Of a stretch of DNA of 64,000 nucleotides, positions 32,430 to 45,064 are shown one piece after another (positions within the stretch are counted from its first letter, which is position 1; each line of letters begins with the position of its first letter). The stretch spans positions 379,298,687-379,362,686 of the forward strand of contig JAUMIR010000001.1 in NCBI GenBank assembly GCA_030847615.1. Reading direction: 5' to 3'. A program made the translations under genes and the position numbers. The stretch is from Gambelia wislizenii. Its lineage: Eukaryota; Chordata; Lepidosauria; Squamata; Crotaphytidae. A model generated the notes under the pieces. The model saw nothing but the letters and a program-made list of their open reading frames with translations, had not been told where the DNA came from and did not search any database.

Positions 32430-32745
32430 ACAGAAGAAACTAGACCAACATTTGGTCTAAGCCACTAGGTCTCTTCTTATGTTGTTGTCTTCTTGGGGTT
32501 GAAATTCTCATATTTATTTGTTTGTGTTTGGGGGGACAGCCAAAACTTTGGTTTCAGGATTTTATCATGACATCCATAAACTTTCCACATATGTTTGTCT
32601 CTTTTTAAAAAAAAATCCTTAGCCTTCCACCACATTGCACATGTGTTTAGTATTAAACCAATTTTTAAAAATGTTTTGTTTGCTTGTTTGACTGCAGCTT
32701 CTATTTTCTTTTCTTTTTCTATAATTACCTCTACTACATGTGCTG
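32430..32745. repeat. Diverged direct repeat, copy 1
   Basis: Shares CTCTTCTTATGTTGTTGTC, TGAAATTCTCATATTTATT, AACTTTCCACATATG and GTTTAGTATTAAACCAA with copy 2 at about 33055-33360. A 122-aa minus frame overlaps it but has no recognised domain. Confidence 0.6.
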
Positions 32746-33054
32746 CTGATGCCACACTAGACATTGCAAATACATAGAAAGACGTGAGCCAGAAGGCTTC
32801 TTCTAGAGGTGAGGGAAGAGGGAAAGAAACAGACACTGGGTACAAGAGGAGAAGTTCAGTTTCGAAGAAGGCAGCAGGCTGATTGAAGTAAAGAAGGCTA
32901 GGATGGGAAGGCTGGATGAGAAATTAATCCAGAGCAAGAAAAGAGGCAAGTCTGAGGGCTGAGAAAGAAAAACTGGGAACGAGAAAGAACAGAAGGTGCT
33001 GTTACACTCATGTATTACCTGTGAGCTAGTCTGTGGTTGGCTACTTTGTGAGTA

Positions 33055-33360
33055 GAATACTAGAGTAGGTAGACCTTTGGTATAATCTGGAAAGCCTTTT
33101 CTTATGTTCTTCTCTTCCTGATCCTGAAATTCACATATTTATTTCATTAGAAATATTTCATTCATTAGAAATATTTCATTATTTCATTCTTTGGCATTGG
33201 GATTCACAGTCATAATGCTCAAACACTTTCCCACATGCCTCTTTTTTATCCTGTAGCCTACCGCCATACTTTATGTGTGTTAAGTATTAAACCAAGATTA
33301 TGTTGATTCATGAGCATACAGCATCTATAAAATAACCACCCACCTCAGCACAGTTTAAGT
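33055..33360. repeat. Diverged direct repeat, copy 2
   Basis: Same order of landmarks as copy 1 (TTTTCTTATGTTCTTCTC, TGAAATTCACATATTTATT, CACTTTCCCACATGCC, GTTAAGTATTAAACCAA). It also contains a local 18-19 bp tandem duplication (ATTAGAAATATTTCATTC, near 33147-33185). Confidence 0.6.
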
Positions 33361-34246
33361 GCCAATACAAAGCACAGATAGTTATTGTCATAACCATCAA
33401 CATCATCGTCATCAACCTCCCAGAGTGTTGATTAAAAACCATGCTATAAATATTTGTATGGGATCTGGTGCAAAGTTCAATGCATTTTGTTAGCAGTACC
33501 CAGGTTTCCAGCTCAGAAGGTACTGAGAAAAGAGGACATTGCAGACTGCATGCAGAGATGCTGGCCCAGGGATGATATCATATATTTGTATACAACAGAC
33601 ATTTGCTGCTTCGGCTTGTAGGCTATGTTCTGGCACAAATAAAAAGAGCTGGAAAAGCCAGAATGTGAGTAGGCAGGAATATAAAACAGATTTGCCTTCA
33701 AATTACAAGAAGAATGCAGCTGAAGTGCTGTGTCTAATAAGTTTAATGGCTTTCAAAAATGTGGTACTGTGCCTTCAAGAGCCCAAGTAGTAGTAAATAA
33801 AGGCTTAAAAAAAACCTTTTTATGCAAAGTGACTGGTGGAAAATATTTTCTGTTTGTGGTGGTGCATAGGAAATATAATCTTGTCTTGATTGGTGGCTGT
33901 GTGGAAAATTGGCTGAACAGAAAAGGGGAGATGGCGGATTTGCACTAGTTATTGTTGGGGGGGATTTCATTTATTGCTGGATCCCATAAGGAAGCAATAA
34001 ACACAAGATGTGCACTTAAAAGGCCACAAAAATTGTTACAAAGACAGCATTTGGAGTAAACCAATCTAGCTCCAAAGCCTCCCAAGCAGTGAAGGCAGAA
34101 CTTCCCCTTGCCTATTAAGAAACTCTTTCCCATCCTACTAGTGATGGGTAAATGCAAGGGTTGGTGAATGACAGCGTAGTAGTTCATTTTGTTATCAGAT
34201 AGATAGATGGATGGACGCATAGATGCACATTGATCTGGGGTAGAGG
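33361..34246. other. Unassigned
   Basis: Overlapping short frames on both strands with no domain. A short GATA/GATG microsatellite lies at 34196-34217. Confidence 0.35.
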
Positions 34247-34357
34247 TGGTGCAATCCTTTGGATGCTGTTGGAATGTAACTTCCAGCAACCATAGGCAGC
34301 AAAGCCAAGGATGAGAAATAATGATAGTTGCAGTCCAACAACATCTGGAGGGCCACA
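34247..34357. mobile_element. Foldback element, CCCTCCAGATGTTG type
   Basis: GTGCAATCCTTTGGATGCTG at the left pairs with CAACATCTGGAGGGCCAC at the right. The inner arms GTAACTTCCAGCAAC and ATAGTTGCAGTCC are degenerate. Confidence 0.6.
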
Positions 34358-34376
34358 TGATTCCTACCTCATGTGT

Positions 34377-34379
<3 letters not shown>

Positions 34380-34411
<32 letters not shown>
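34380..34411. repeat. (GA)n microsatellite
   Basis: About 16 uninterrupted GA units. Confidence 0.95.
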
Positions 34412-34415
<4 letters not shown>

Positions 34416-35568
34416 AAAGATTGAAATGACAATCTCTATATCTTGAAAAATGTTCCTGCTCAGTTTGTCATCATGCCTTCTTCTTCTAGTCCATTCTCAA
34501 ACTCCTTGTGACTATCACCTTGTCCTCTCTCCTTTTGGAATTTCTGATTCTCTTCTCAGTCTCATCATTCAGGTCCTGTCTATACGGTCAAAATACCACA
34601 TGAGCAGAGTATAGGTTTATGAACTATTTCTGATGCACTATTGCAATCTTTTAGGCTCAATGGATAGAGTTTTCTTCATCGCTCTGCCTCATAGCAAAAG
34701 TACCTTCAATGTCTACTTCATAACTCCCAAACTCCTTTCCCTTGAAAACACAACACAGTCTGTGATGTAAATATGACCTCTTCGTTTGTGATGGATTTTG
34801 TTGGGGTATAATAATTTAAAGATGGTTCTAGCCATTATTTCAAAATCTTATTTTCTGGTTTTTTAGTCCACATTAATTAAAATTGTTACATTGCAGAGCT
34901 AAGATGAATTTGCTTGCTTCAGTGATGTTATGACATGCCCACAATGCTATAATAAATGGCAGTGCTTGTGGAAATTAATGACTGAATTTTGTGTTTTGCT
35001 TTGCTGCATAGCTGTAGGATGCAGAAAGGAGGAGAAAGCTGCTGAACAGGAACAAGTTTACAAACTTCAAGTGTTTTACAAATTCAACATCTAGAAAGTT
35101 ACAAGGTGGATAGTGATATCAGGACAATTAGAAAGGATGCTCAGGGAAATGTATCTTCCACTTGTTCTTGTACAATTGATAAATGATCCCTTTTTCACAT
35201 GGAAACTAGAAGTTGATTAAAGAAATTCTTCATTTTACTTTTCCCCACCCAGTGGCCCAAAAATCTATGAAATATTACCAGATGTATCTAGGAGATTTTT
35301 GCCATTGTCCCCTACCTACTTCAACTGCTTCCCCATCTGATTCTGCAGGTGGGGACCATTCTAAAACAGAATGGGATACACTGGAGTGCAAGAGCTGAAA
35401 TGCAAAAGTAGGCTTGATGAAAATGAAGTAGTCCCAGAATTGTTACCATTTTATTTTATCCATGGCCAGTGGTCGTCATAGGCTTGAGCAGATCTGATGT
35501 GCATACAGAATGGCTTTGCCAAGAATATCAGAGCTTCAGAGCTGCTGTCTCTATCGGTAAGACTCCTA
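34412..35568. other. Unassigned
   Basis: No supported features. Confidence 0.35.
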
Positions 35569-35790
35569 GGAGCCCTGGTGGTGCAATGGTTAAATGCTGG
35601 TACTGCAGTCACAATGTTGTGAGTTCAATCCTTCAGGGTTCCAGATTGACTCAGACTTCCAACCTTCCGTAGGTCAATAAAATGAGTACCACGCTTTTGG
35701 GGGGACATTAGCTAACACATTGTAAACTGCTTAGAAGTGCTTAGCACTATACAGCAGTATTGAAATGTAAGTGCTATTGCTATTCACTGT
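35569..35790 (+). mobile_element. tRNA-headed SINE, second family, plus strand
   Basis: AGCCCTGGTGGTGCAATGG contains the box A region. GTGAGTTCAATCC is a good box B. AACCTTCCGTAGGTCAATAA and GGGGACATTAGCTAACAC match the minus-strand copy at 31912-32125. Confidence 0.82.
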
Positions 35791-35888
35791 GAGAACCGGG
35801 AGCCCTTTTCTATGGAGAAGCAACATATACATATCATGGATCCAATGTCTGCCTGCTAGGAATTGATGGGCTAGAGTAGAAGTGGAAA

Positions 35889-36011
35889 GGTTGTAGCCTT
35901 CCAGATGCTGTTGGATTGCAACTCCCATTAGCCCTAGCCAGCAACATATATGGCAGTGAAGGATGATAAATAGGAGCTGTATTCCAGCAAAATCTGGAGA
36001 GCTCCAACTTT
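35889..36011. mobile_element. Foldback element, CCCTCCAGATGTTG type
   Basis: Left GTTGTAGCCTTCCAGATGCT and complemented right AGTTGGAGCTCTCCAGATTT are inverted. Inner CTCCCATTAGCC and ATAGGAGCTG pair imperfectly. Confidence 0.6.
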
Positions 36012-36284
36012 CCCACTCCTGGACTAGACTAATGTCCTATAAATCCAAAAGTCCACAGCAATGGTCAAGAAGTAGGAGAGGCATGTGTGTTTATTATATA
36101 GCTGAATTTGAGCAGGATGACAATATTATCCTGTTAGAGAAAAATAAAGAAACAAAGTAATAGGATCTCTGGGAACTTTTTAAGATAAATACCACTTCTA
36201 CAGATAAATGAAAATGACATTGAAAATTTTACATATTAAGCATTTACACACACACTTATCTCTTTAGCATGGTGAGTTAAATAA

Positions 36285-36288
<4 letters not shown>

Positions 36289-36316
<28 letters not shown>

Positions 36317-37225
36317 GGTTTTTCTTCACAAACGAAGATTCAGGAAGGACTCATCCTGCGCTTTCTGCAAGCGCGCTGATGACTAAAAAGGCCAATCCGA
36401 GATAGACAAGTCCGGTTGCAGAAAGCACAGCAGAAGGTTTCCTTGGGTGATGTTTCCAGGTTGTGACTTTTTTTGCCTTGTCGTTTCTCTTCAAGACTTG
36501 TTCGGCGTGAGTTCTCAAATAAGGCTGCAGCATTGTGGATAGTGTGTCTCCATGCCTCCCAATGTGAGGCCAGGGCGGACCATTGTTGGTGATCAATTTG
36601 GCCAAGCCTAAGGTGTTGTTTTAGGGAGTCCTTGTATAGCTTTTTTGGAGCACCCCTCCCGTGGCGAGTTCACCGTAGAATACTATTTTGGGGAGGCAAT
36701 GGTCCTCCATCCTAGAAACATGCCCTGCCCAGCGCAGCTGTGTTCTCAATATCATGGCCTCAATGCTGGTGATCCCTGCTTGCTCAAGGACAGCAACATT
36801 CATCACATAGTCAGTCCAGTGTATATTTAGGATTGTGCGTAAACAGCACTGATAGAAGCGTTCAAGGAGTCGTAAGTGGTGGCGATAGGTGACCCATGTT
36901 TCAGACCCATAAAGGAGAATAGACAGTACAATGGCTCTATACACACTGATTTTTGTGTTTCGCCTCAGGTGTTTATTACTCCAGACTCTTTTGTAAAGTC
37001 TTCCAAATGCGCTATGTGCCTTTGCTAATCTGTGATCGATCTCTTTGTCAATCTTGGCATCTGAGGAGATGATACTTCCCAGGTAGGTGAACTGCTGAAC
37101 GGACTTAAGCACAGAGTTGCATATACTGAAAACAGAGATATCATTCATCACTAAGAGTCATCAAGTCTACACAGATGTGGAGTCCAGGTGTACATTGAAT
37201 CCTTTCGGGCAAATGTTCACTTTCT
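36289..37225 (-). mobile_element. Non-LTR LINE 3' part, clade unresolved, with (GA)n tail
   Basis: The 3' end is a (GA)n run (CT on plus, 36289-36316). Upstream, a 176-aa open piece (36621-37151) encodes the RT thumb and C-terminal region: QQFTYLGSIISSDAKID, SILLYGSETWVTYRHHLRLL and the QLRWAGHVSRMEDHCLPK block. A second copy sits at 53665-54328. The YLGS...LYGSETW...AGHVSRMED layout is typical of non-LTR RT C-termini. I could not place it confidently in a clade; it is clearly neither the CR1, L1 nor BovB seen here. Confidence 0.82.
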
Positions 37226-37711
37226 GTCAATTGCAACTAGTTATTGCTTGATTATAGTGACACAGGACCCAAAGATAGGAAGTAGAAATGAAGTAATGAA
37301 ATTAGTTAAATAATTAATAAGCTTAAAAATCTGTTTCAATTCTATTTACATTGGAAGAGGAAAAGTAACTATTATGCATAATTGTCATTTGAATTAAAAG
37401 TTTAGTTTAAAATCCTTACCAGAATGAAGGTGAAAAATCTCATCCAAGATTTTACTCCCCACTCTCTCTGTCTGCTTTTCGTTATTGTTGTTCTTATCTT
37501 TACTTTCTGTGGATTTAAAATATTTCTACAACTTTTAGAAGTCCTCTAGATTTACTTCATATATTATATACAGAAAGGTCTGGTTTCAGTAATGGATGAG
37601 TCACTGATGCTGGTAACTTCAAAATCCCCTAACACAATTCATCTCAATTGAACTATTCTTGAGGAAGTATTTGAAAACTTGTGATCTAAACATTATAATT
37701 CCTAACCCTAG
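37226..37711. other. Unassigned
   Basis: AT-rich, no recognised element. Confidence 0.35.
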
Positions 37712-38301
37712 GGACTTTATCAGACCACCATATACTAATGTTCTTTTGCCAGCATCATACTGTGGCATTTTTATGCTGGTAAAAGGATCCCCACCACAAC
37801 TACACCTACCTTCGCAAGTGTATAAGAGGCTTCACCGGCAGTAACGGAGCACAAACAGAGCTCAGTTTACTTCTGGGTTCCAAATCTTGCCAATTCTCAC
37901 AAGAAGATGCTAGTGCAGTAAATTTAAAAATTAAAGCAAAAAATAAAAATACACACACAAAAAGTACAGCAAAGCACAACAACACACTTTAAAAGTTGCA
38001 AGTACACAGGGGGGTGGGGTTCATAAAAAGAGTATCCCCTCTCTGGCTGTTGCAATCTCACCAGAAGTGTTCGGTCATTGATGCAGCATTCTTGTGAGTA
38101 CAATGGCGTGAGGATTCAAATGGCAGCAATGCCGGCAACAAAGCACCATGGCTGATCTATTGACGACTTGGCCCATCAATAAAAAAGTATGGCTTTTTAA
38201 CAAGATATGTTCATAAAGGGACAATATCATCTGGTATGCATGCCCTTTCACAATCATTAGGCATCCTTATGAAGCCATATTTGCCACATCTGATAAAGTC
38301 C
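37712..38301. mobile_element. 590-bp TIR element, GGACTTTATCAG family, copy 2
   Basis: Starts GGACTTTATCAGACC and ends with the complement GGACTTTATCAGATG. Flanks TAG and TAA fit a 3-bp TSD with one change. It aligns with 5027-5596 along its length (TTTTGCCAGCAT, AGAAGATGCTAGTGCAG, CATTAGGCATCCTTATGA). No coding potential. Confidence 0.85.
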
Positions 38302-39464
38302 TAAGAGTCTAACAAAAAGCTCAAAACCAAGAAACTCATGGATTCAAAAATCCAAGAGAACTAGGCTTTGGGTAAAAAACTAGCTTGGAAATGTGGTCTC
38401 TCATTTCATTAATTAATAACATAATAAAATAGCAATTCGCCAACCAATAAAATTCAAAGAATTAAACTTAATTAAATTGTGCCTTTTGTTAAAAAAAAAG
38501 TCTATCTTAATTGATAACTTACTTGATTTTAATTCATTCATTCATTCCTACCATGGTCAGAGCCAAACTAGTAGCTCAGCGACATGTTAATATGTAACAT
38601 ATATTGGTCTTCTTGAAATGTTACCTCCCTGCTCCCTTCCAAAAAAATCTACCACCATTTAAATAAAGCTCAACAAAATTTAATTCAGTGTTGCTCCTTT
38701 TCTATTTTGCCTTCTTCAAAGATGCATTATGATAAGACTCAGCAAAAGAAACAAACCTAGAGGGCAGTACTAAAAATACTCTTTGAAAAACTGACCAAAT
38801 CTGTACCCAGAGATATATTTTGGTATTTTTCTCTTAAGCTCACAATTCTGTGTCTGAGTTCAATAGGCAGGTCATACAATTATTAAAACAAACTTGGCAT
38901 AATCTTTCATGTCACAGGAATGCTGAACTGTTAAAAAAAAAGTTACAGTGAACAAATTTATTATGTAAATAATAATCAACTCTTCAAATCAACTCTTCAA
39001 TCATAAGAAACTGTTAGTAGGCTTTGGTTGTTACCAGCAAGCTTTAATAAATGGAAATGTTTCACTTATTCATTGGTTCCATTTAAATTGCTTATCTCCC
39101 CTAGGGAGCCTATGCTTCAGAAGAATCATGTTTTATCAAAGTTTTTATTGTGGGTCTGTGGCTAGCAGGGATCCCAGCTGGACTCTCTTTCCCTCTCAAC
39201 GTCTTCATCTCTTCAACCGGTTTTGATCTGACTCTCTTGAGCTTAGCCTTGCGTCATTCAGAAAAATAATTCAAACATCTTCCCTCTCAAAGTGGTTCAT
39301 TGAGAAATTTTTCCCCTTCTTTCACAAAGGATGGACTCTCTTGTTCAATTAGCATAGTATCCAGACAGGTCTTCATTAAACAAAAACTATACCAAGGACA
39401 TTTTTTTTACCTGTTAGCCAGTTTTTAAACACCACAGCTGGAAACCTTGCTTAAAAAGCCCAGA

Positions 39465-39507
<43 letters not shown>

Positions 39508-39865
39508 GCACCCAAAATAAATAGGAATACTTTTTTAAAAAATAAACCACCCTAATACATCATACAAAGGCATCATAAAATGCAAAGATCAAATTCAAAA
39601 GGACAAGGTTGCATAATTTAGCTTCAATGACATGCCAACATAAAAGGAAACATTCTTGTCAAGTCACTGAATGTTGTTTTCTAAGGCACAGTATTTCAGT
39701 AAAGACTGATTTATGTGGTTCAGTCAACGCCTGTCTACTGAGAAACAACTATCATGTGAAAGATATGGTTAGACTTCCATAAAATACCAGTAGATAATAC
39801 TTTGCAATCAGGTAAAGCAAAAAGGCAGTTGCAAATGTTCCAATGAGATCACAGAAACATAATCG
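38302..39865. other. Unassigned, includes (TA)n at 39470-39501
   Basis: AT-rich DNA with one clean TA microsatellite. No coding or repeat family supported. Confidence 0.45.
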
Positions 39866-40082
39866 GAAATTTAGCGTAGTGGTTTGAGTGTTGGGCTATG
39901 ATTCTGGAGACCAGGGTGTAAATCCCTGCTGGTTGCTTTGGTTAAGTCACATTCTCTCAGCCTCAGAGGAAGGCAAAGGCAAACCCCCTCTGAACAAATC
40001 TTGCCAAGAAAACCCCATGATAGGGTTGCCTTCGGGTCACCATAAGTTGGAAACAACTTGAAGGCATACAACAACAACGACA
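39866..40082 (+). mobile_element. Sauria-type SINE with (CAA)n tail
   Basis: GTAGTGGTTTGAGTGTTGG head, CTCTCAGCCTCAGAGGAAGG body, and BovB-like tail GGTCACCATAAGTTGG, then GAAGGCATACAACAACAAC. It is uninterrupted and best preserved of the three copies, although its box B has decayed. Confidence 0.88.
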
Positions 40083-41063
40083 GAATCAAATTGTTGGTTT
40101 TACTGGGAATAATTTCAGAAATGATCTAGAGGAAGACACAGTGATCCAGGAAATTAGGGATTCTGAGGGCTGAATTTGTACCTGTGTTTCTTCAAGTTGC
40201 AATCCAAAATGCATTTCCCTGGGACTAAGTTTCATTGACTCAATGAATTTACTGCCCATCAGAGCATGAGAAGAGGTGTTTTTTTCTTAATTATAACTCC
40301 CAGATGCCTTCCTCAGCCAGTGTGGCCATTGGGGAATTTTAGAAATTATAGTTCAAAAAAGTAACTTTCCCCTGCTCTGTTCCTCAGTAGACATGCATAG
40401 TATTGCTCTGCAAAGCTTTCTGTATGCAAGAATGCTACACAATTATTGTGGTGATGGGGCGGGGGTGTCTTTTAAAATATTATATGGAAGCTTGCAGATG
40501 TACTCTATATGTCTGGTGATAGTGTTTGAGAAGAAAATAATGAAGAATAAACAACTATTAATAAAATAATAATATATGAGTAATGAGCTTTGCTGTTGAT
40601 GTTAAAAGGGAGATTTTAGAACAAAGAACAGGATACCAGCAGAGACTATATGCAAGTCCTTACTTGAGTCAGAAGTCATAAAAGCTTAGATCTGAACTGC
40701 CAATTGTCAAAATCTAGAATCTGTATGTAATAAAGTATACTCCCTCCACAGTACTGTATATACAAATATGCCTTTTACTCAAGGAAGAGAAGAGCAGAGG
40801 TTTTCACAGCTCAGTGTGGTAGGACCTCAAAGCTACCTAGAACCTGAATGCCTCCCATTTCAGAAATTTGGAATTGACTCTTAGTTTGTAAATATTTAGA
40901 TCTTTCTGTGAAAGACCTGAAGGCTTTGGGTTCTACAATGCCAGGTGATACTCTGCTTCACTTCACCTTCTGTCTGAGAAGCAATTCCCTTAAACATCCT
41001 CCCCTTCTTTTCTGAACAGAAGTTGCCACATAGAACAGAAAAAGGAACACTATATATATTGTG
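40083..41063. other. Unassigned
   Basis: A degraded foldback-like pair near 40296-40372 (AACTCCCAGATGCC, AGAAATTATAGTTC) is too weak to annotate separately. Confidence 0.35.
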
Positions 41064-41280
41064 GGCTGCTGCCACACTGCAGAAATAATGCAATTTGACA
41101 CCACTTTAACTACCATGGTTCAATGGAATTCTGGGATGTGTAGTTTTGTAAAATATTTAGCCTTCTCTGTCAGAGAGATCTCATGCCACAACAAACGAAA
41201 AATCCCAGGATTCCATAGGATGGAACTATGATAGTTAAAGTGGTATCAAACTGCATTATTTCTGCAGTGTGGCAGCAGCC
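41064..41280. mobile_element. 217-bp palindromic MITE
   Basis: Ends GGCTGCTGCCACACTGCAGA are exact inverted repeats. Pairing continues through AATAATGCA and TTTAACTA towards a centre near 41172. No convincing TSD. It is a classic foldback element, probably hAT-related. Confidence 0.8.
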
Positions 41281-41467
41281 ATGGATGAGGAAGATTCTGA
41301 ATAGTAAACCTAGCAGCCCGTGGTTATGCTTTTGCATGACCCTGCAAGAGTGTCCAACTGAGCATATCAAGAGGGTCAGGCAGCAAAAAGTTTCTAGCAG
41401 AGTTTTGTTCCACCAGGCAGAAGAATAAATAGGCAGACAGGTTTGTGCCTACAAACTACTTCATTTT

Positions 41468-42052
41468 AATTTGAAGTTAAAGGCTTTCACGGCTGGCATC
41501 CATAGGTTTTCCGTGGTTGTTTTCTGGGCTGTGAAGCCCTGTTCTGGAAGAGTTTATTTCTGAGTTTCACTTGTATCTGTGGGTGGCATCTTCAGAGAAT
41601 GGTTGGGTAGGAGTGTGTGTGTGTGGGGGGTTTATATATTATGAGCCCCTGTTGGAGAGGATATGCAAATTTGTGTATTTGAATGGCTAGCTTCTGGGTG
41701 GAAATATGCAAGTAAGATTAAGTGTCTATTTGGCTAATGGTCTATTGTCTGCTGGAAATCACCCTGTTCCTGGGTGGAGTTCATTTGCATGTGTTGAATT
41801 TTGATTTTAGTGTTTTTCAAGACTGGTAGCCAGATTCTGTTTACTTTTAGGGTTTTTTCTTTTCTGTTGTAGTTGTCCAGGTGTTTGTGGATTTCAATAG
41901 CTTATCTGTGCATTCTGGCATGATAGTTGTTGGCCTGGTCCAGAATTTCAGTGTGTTTAAATAACATTTTGTGTCCAGGTTGGTTTATAATATGTTCTGC
42001 TACTCTGATTTTTCTGGCTGGCCCATTCTGCAGTGTCTCTCATGTTCTCTCA
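41468..42052 (-). mobile_element. Penelope-like element 3' region
   Basis: Read on minus it runs from the end of the GIY-YIG region (CACTGCAGAATGGGCCAGCC) through the 3' part to the terminal signature GAAAGCCTTTAACTTCAA. It matches the plus-strand PLE at 20,690-21,235 and retains the terminal end which that copy lacks. A 10-bp direct repeat, CTCTCATGTT/CTCTCATGTC (42037-42056), marks the 5'-truncation side. Confidence 0.83.
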
Positions 42053-45000
42053 TGTCTTCTCAAAACAGAGATCCAAACAGAACTGAAAAACACAGCCACA
42101 GCCACATAGGATAGCCGATTACCCAGCCTCTTCTTATAGAAAAACACAAACATTCTTTCCTAAAACTAATAAGAGTCTCCAGACTAGGCTTCAAGGCTGG
42201 CACCTGTCAGGTCATTAATCTCAATTTACAAGCTAGCTCTAGAAAGCTGCTTTTTGCACTCACTGTTACACCTTGTAGGCAATTATATTACACTTCAGCT
42301 CTTTACAGCATAAATCTATTTAACTGCATGTCCCAACATCCATGACAAAACTGACCCTAATGTACTTGCCTTTAGTCTCTGCTATAATCTAAACACATTT
42401 AATTGATGTTGGGAGGGGCTTTTCAGTGAGTTGTCTTTCTGTCGACATGGCCATCTCTCTTACAGAAAATGGCTGCAAAATTCCATTTTGAACAGGCCTC
42501 TGGTTCATGCTCTCAGGGCAATACAGTTCCCTGGCCTCTGACAGTTGCATACCACTGTGCTAGAGCATACTTTTGCACCCTTATCTCTATTTCCACCATT
42601 GCTCTGGGTTCTTTCAGGATCTGCAGAAGTCTCTCTTATGACAAGTATCTTCTGGCAGTCTTCAAGTTGTCAATTTGCAGATGACTTGCTCAGAGAGAGT
42701 GGCAGCTCATCCACAAGATAACTCTTCTTTGCTCCAACTGTCCTTTTTTTTGTACTCTTTCTTCATGGTTTAATACTGAAACAGTAAAAGCCCATTAGAG
42801 AGACCACAAAAGAAATATACAAGCGCTTGTCTTGGGCAATGGGGACCCATGAAAAACCATGAGAGGGCTATTCAGAGGCTCCTTTGGCACATTGGTTTAT
42901 GAATAACTACCAAAAAAACCCCAAAAACAAAACAACCCCCCCCAAAAAAACAGCCCATTCAAACTTTGCAGTGATTGCATCCAGCAGGAAATATCACTAA
43001 ACTAATATGTTTCCGTGGTCAAAGATTTGTCGTTTGTACACACTGAGGAACTGCCTGAAAATACATCTAGGATGAAGGGATTGTATCTGTTTATGAGTGC
43101 TTATTGTATACTATGTTCTCAGGACTTTTATCAAGGTGACAATTATGCTAATGAGCCTCTCTAAACTCCCAATAATCCAGGCCAACTAAAAATAGGTCCT
43201 TAGAAACAATGAATCATCATAACTTCACTGTGGAAAGCTGAATACACTTTAAATTGGAGTCACAGCTTCACAGCCTCTGCAAAGCAGGCAGCTGATAAAA
43301 TTGATCAAACTATTTTCTTCTGTTTGAGGCTTCTTGTTTTCTAGGGTAAAATGCTGGGTCCTAATAATAATAATAATAAAAAGTTAAGAGTTCAGATGGA
43401 GGGGAATGAGAAAAACCAAAGAAGAACACTAGAAGATTGGAAATGGAGCTGGCAAAACGCCAAGGCAGGATAATACCAAATGGGATCACTATCATAAAGA
43501 GGATACATTTGAAATGCAAATATTTCAAAACCCTTGCTTTGATCACACTACACATTTACTGTGCACTGGGCAGACACTAAAAATGCACAGAAAACATTGG
43601 CCTGTGTTTGCTGAATCCTGTGACCATAGTATCATTAGGTAGTCTCATCATTAGGTGGTGCTGGACTTAGTTGAACCTGGGTAGACTTGTGTTTTGTCCT
43701 GTTTGTGGGAAAGACAGTCAAGATCTTGTCCAGTTTACTGCCCAATGTGTCTTCTAAGCCTTCCATGATATTCCATATCACCTGGGTCACTGCAACATAA
43801 TCTCCAAATTGAGTCTTCCGCATTAGTTCAGATATTTCTCTTTCCAAGTAGGAAACATGCAAGAGTCACCAAAGTCAAAGGCATCCACAGTGTCTTTCAA
43901 AGTTCTTACAAAAAGAGCCTAATGAAGACCAGTTCTTATTATTTAATTTTTAAAAAACAAAATCTATGTTGTGACAGTCACCTGCTTTTACAGTAAAGGC
44001 GTAGAAGTCTGATCAATAATTTATGCACTTGGTGTCACATAGACTTTAAAGTGGACTTGCTTTTAATGCTTCCTTGCAACTATTTTTGAAGCAAAGGAGT
44101 AAACAAAAATATATACAAAAGAGAGGAGTCACAGGATGCAATGAACGCATGGGGTCATTTCAGCTAATAGCAACAGCAACTTTTCTGACAATGAAATCAG
44201 TTTAAAAAGCTTCTGAAGAATTGTTACCACACGGTTTGTTGGAAGCTAAGCTAAACAGAATGCTGGGAAGCAAAATTTTCTACATTTGCCAGGGGATGGA
44301 GTGGCCACTCTAAAAGAACATTGCAGCTGTGACTCACACAGCAGAATTAGTAACTCTTCCCTTTGTGGAACTGTATTTCCTCCACATCTCTTTTAGACAG
44401 TCTGATCAGAACCCTCATTTCCTTTTCATGTATTAATTTACTTGTCAGCTCAGCCCTTCTTCAATGGGGGGAAGGAGGTATACTTAAAAAAGATCCTGGA
44501 AGGTAAAGGGGCTTCTATCCTTCAGTCACAGGCTTGATTCAAACATTACCTCCAGCAGTGTTTCACGCTGTGTGGTAGTGGATTTTCCCCAAGTCTTCTA
44601 CAGTTGAGACCAGCCCAACTATTAAGCAGAGTGAAGAAACCACCACAGGCAGCAGATGCTAGTAGCCCCCCACTCCAACCATACCTCCTGAGTCCCCTGG
44701 CCAACCACCTGGTGGAGGATAGAGATGTGTATTGGATATGGCCTGCTGCCCCTACAATCAGAGGAGGACACTATCCTATTGCTAGTGTTCAGCTACCAGC
44801 TCAGTTTGCTTCTGTATGTGGAATTGGAAGAGGTACCATCTTGCCCTTCACCTTGGGCAGCAAAATGTCTTGAGCCCGCTGTGTCTGTAGCACATGGATC
44901 AGCTCATATATGAAACAGACATATGCTAGCAACTACCCACATGGGCATCAGAACCAGGTACTTCCTGTTTTTGAGAGAATAAGAAGCCCACATATTCACA

Positions 45001-45064
45001 GCCTACTTCTTTTATTAGTTTATATCCATAGCAGGGGGGAAGGGGCTTGCCACTTTCTTCACTT
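42053..45064. other. Unassigned 3-kb stretch
   Basis: Contains an (AAC/CCCC)-rich run at 42910-42955 and an (AAT)n at 43364-43379. The frames at 43361-43555, 43635-43862, 44604-44873 and 44725-44913 have no domain I recognise. A host exon or an unrecognised repeat cannot be excluded. Confidence 0.4.

Noticed and set aside
32477..32845. Possible host exon (122-aa frame)
   Set aside because: No recognised domain, no splice context that stands out, and it overlaps a duplicated AT-rich block.
34380..34411. CRISPR-like repeat
   Set aside because: Pure dinucleotide microsatellite without spacers.
35569..35640. tRNA gene from box A and box B motifs
   Set aside because: No cloverleaf can be drawn and the same head occurs in other SINE copies.
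44604..44913. Two overlapping frames that might be an exon
   Set aside because: Different frames over the same bases with no domain; cannot be supported from sequence alone.
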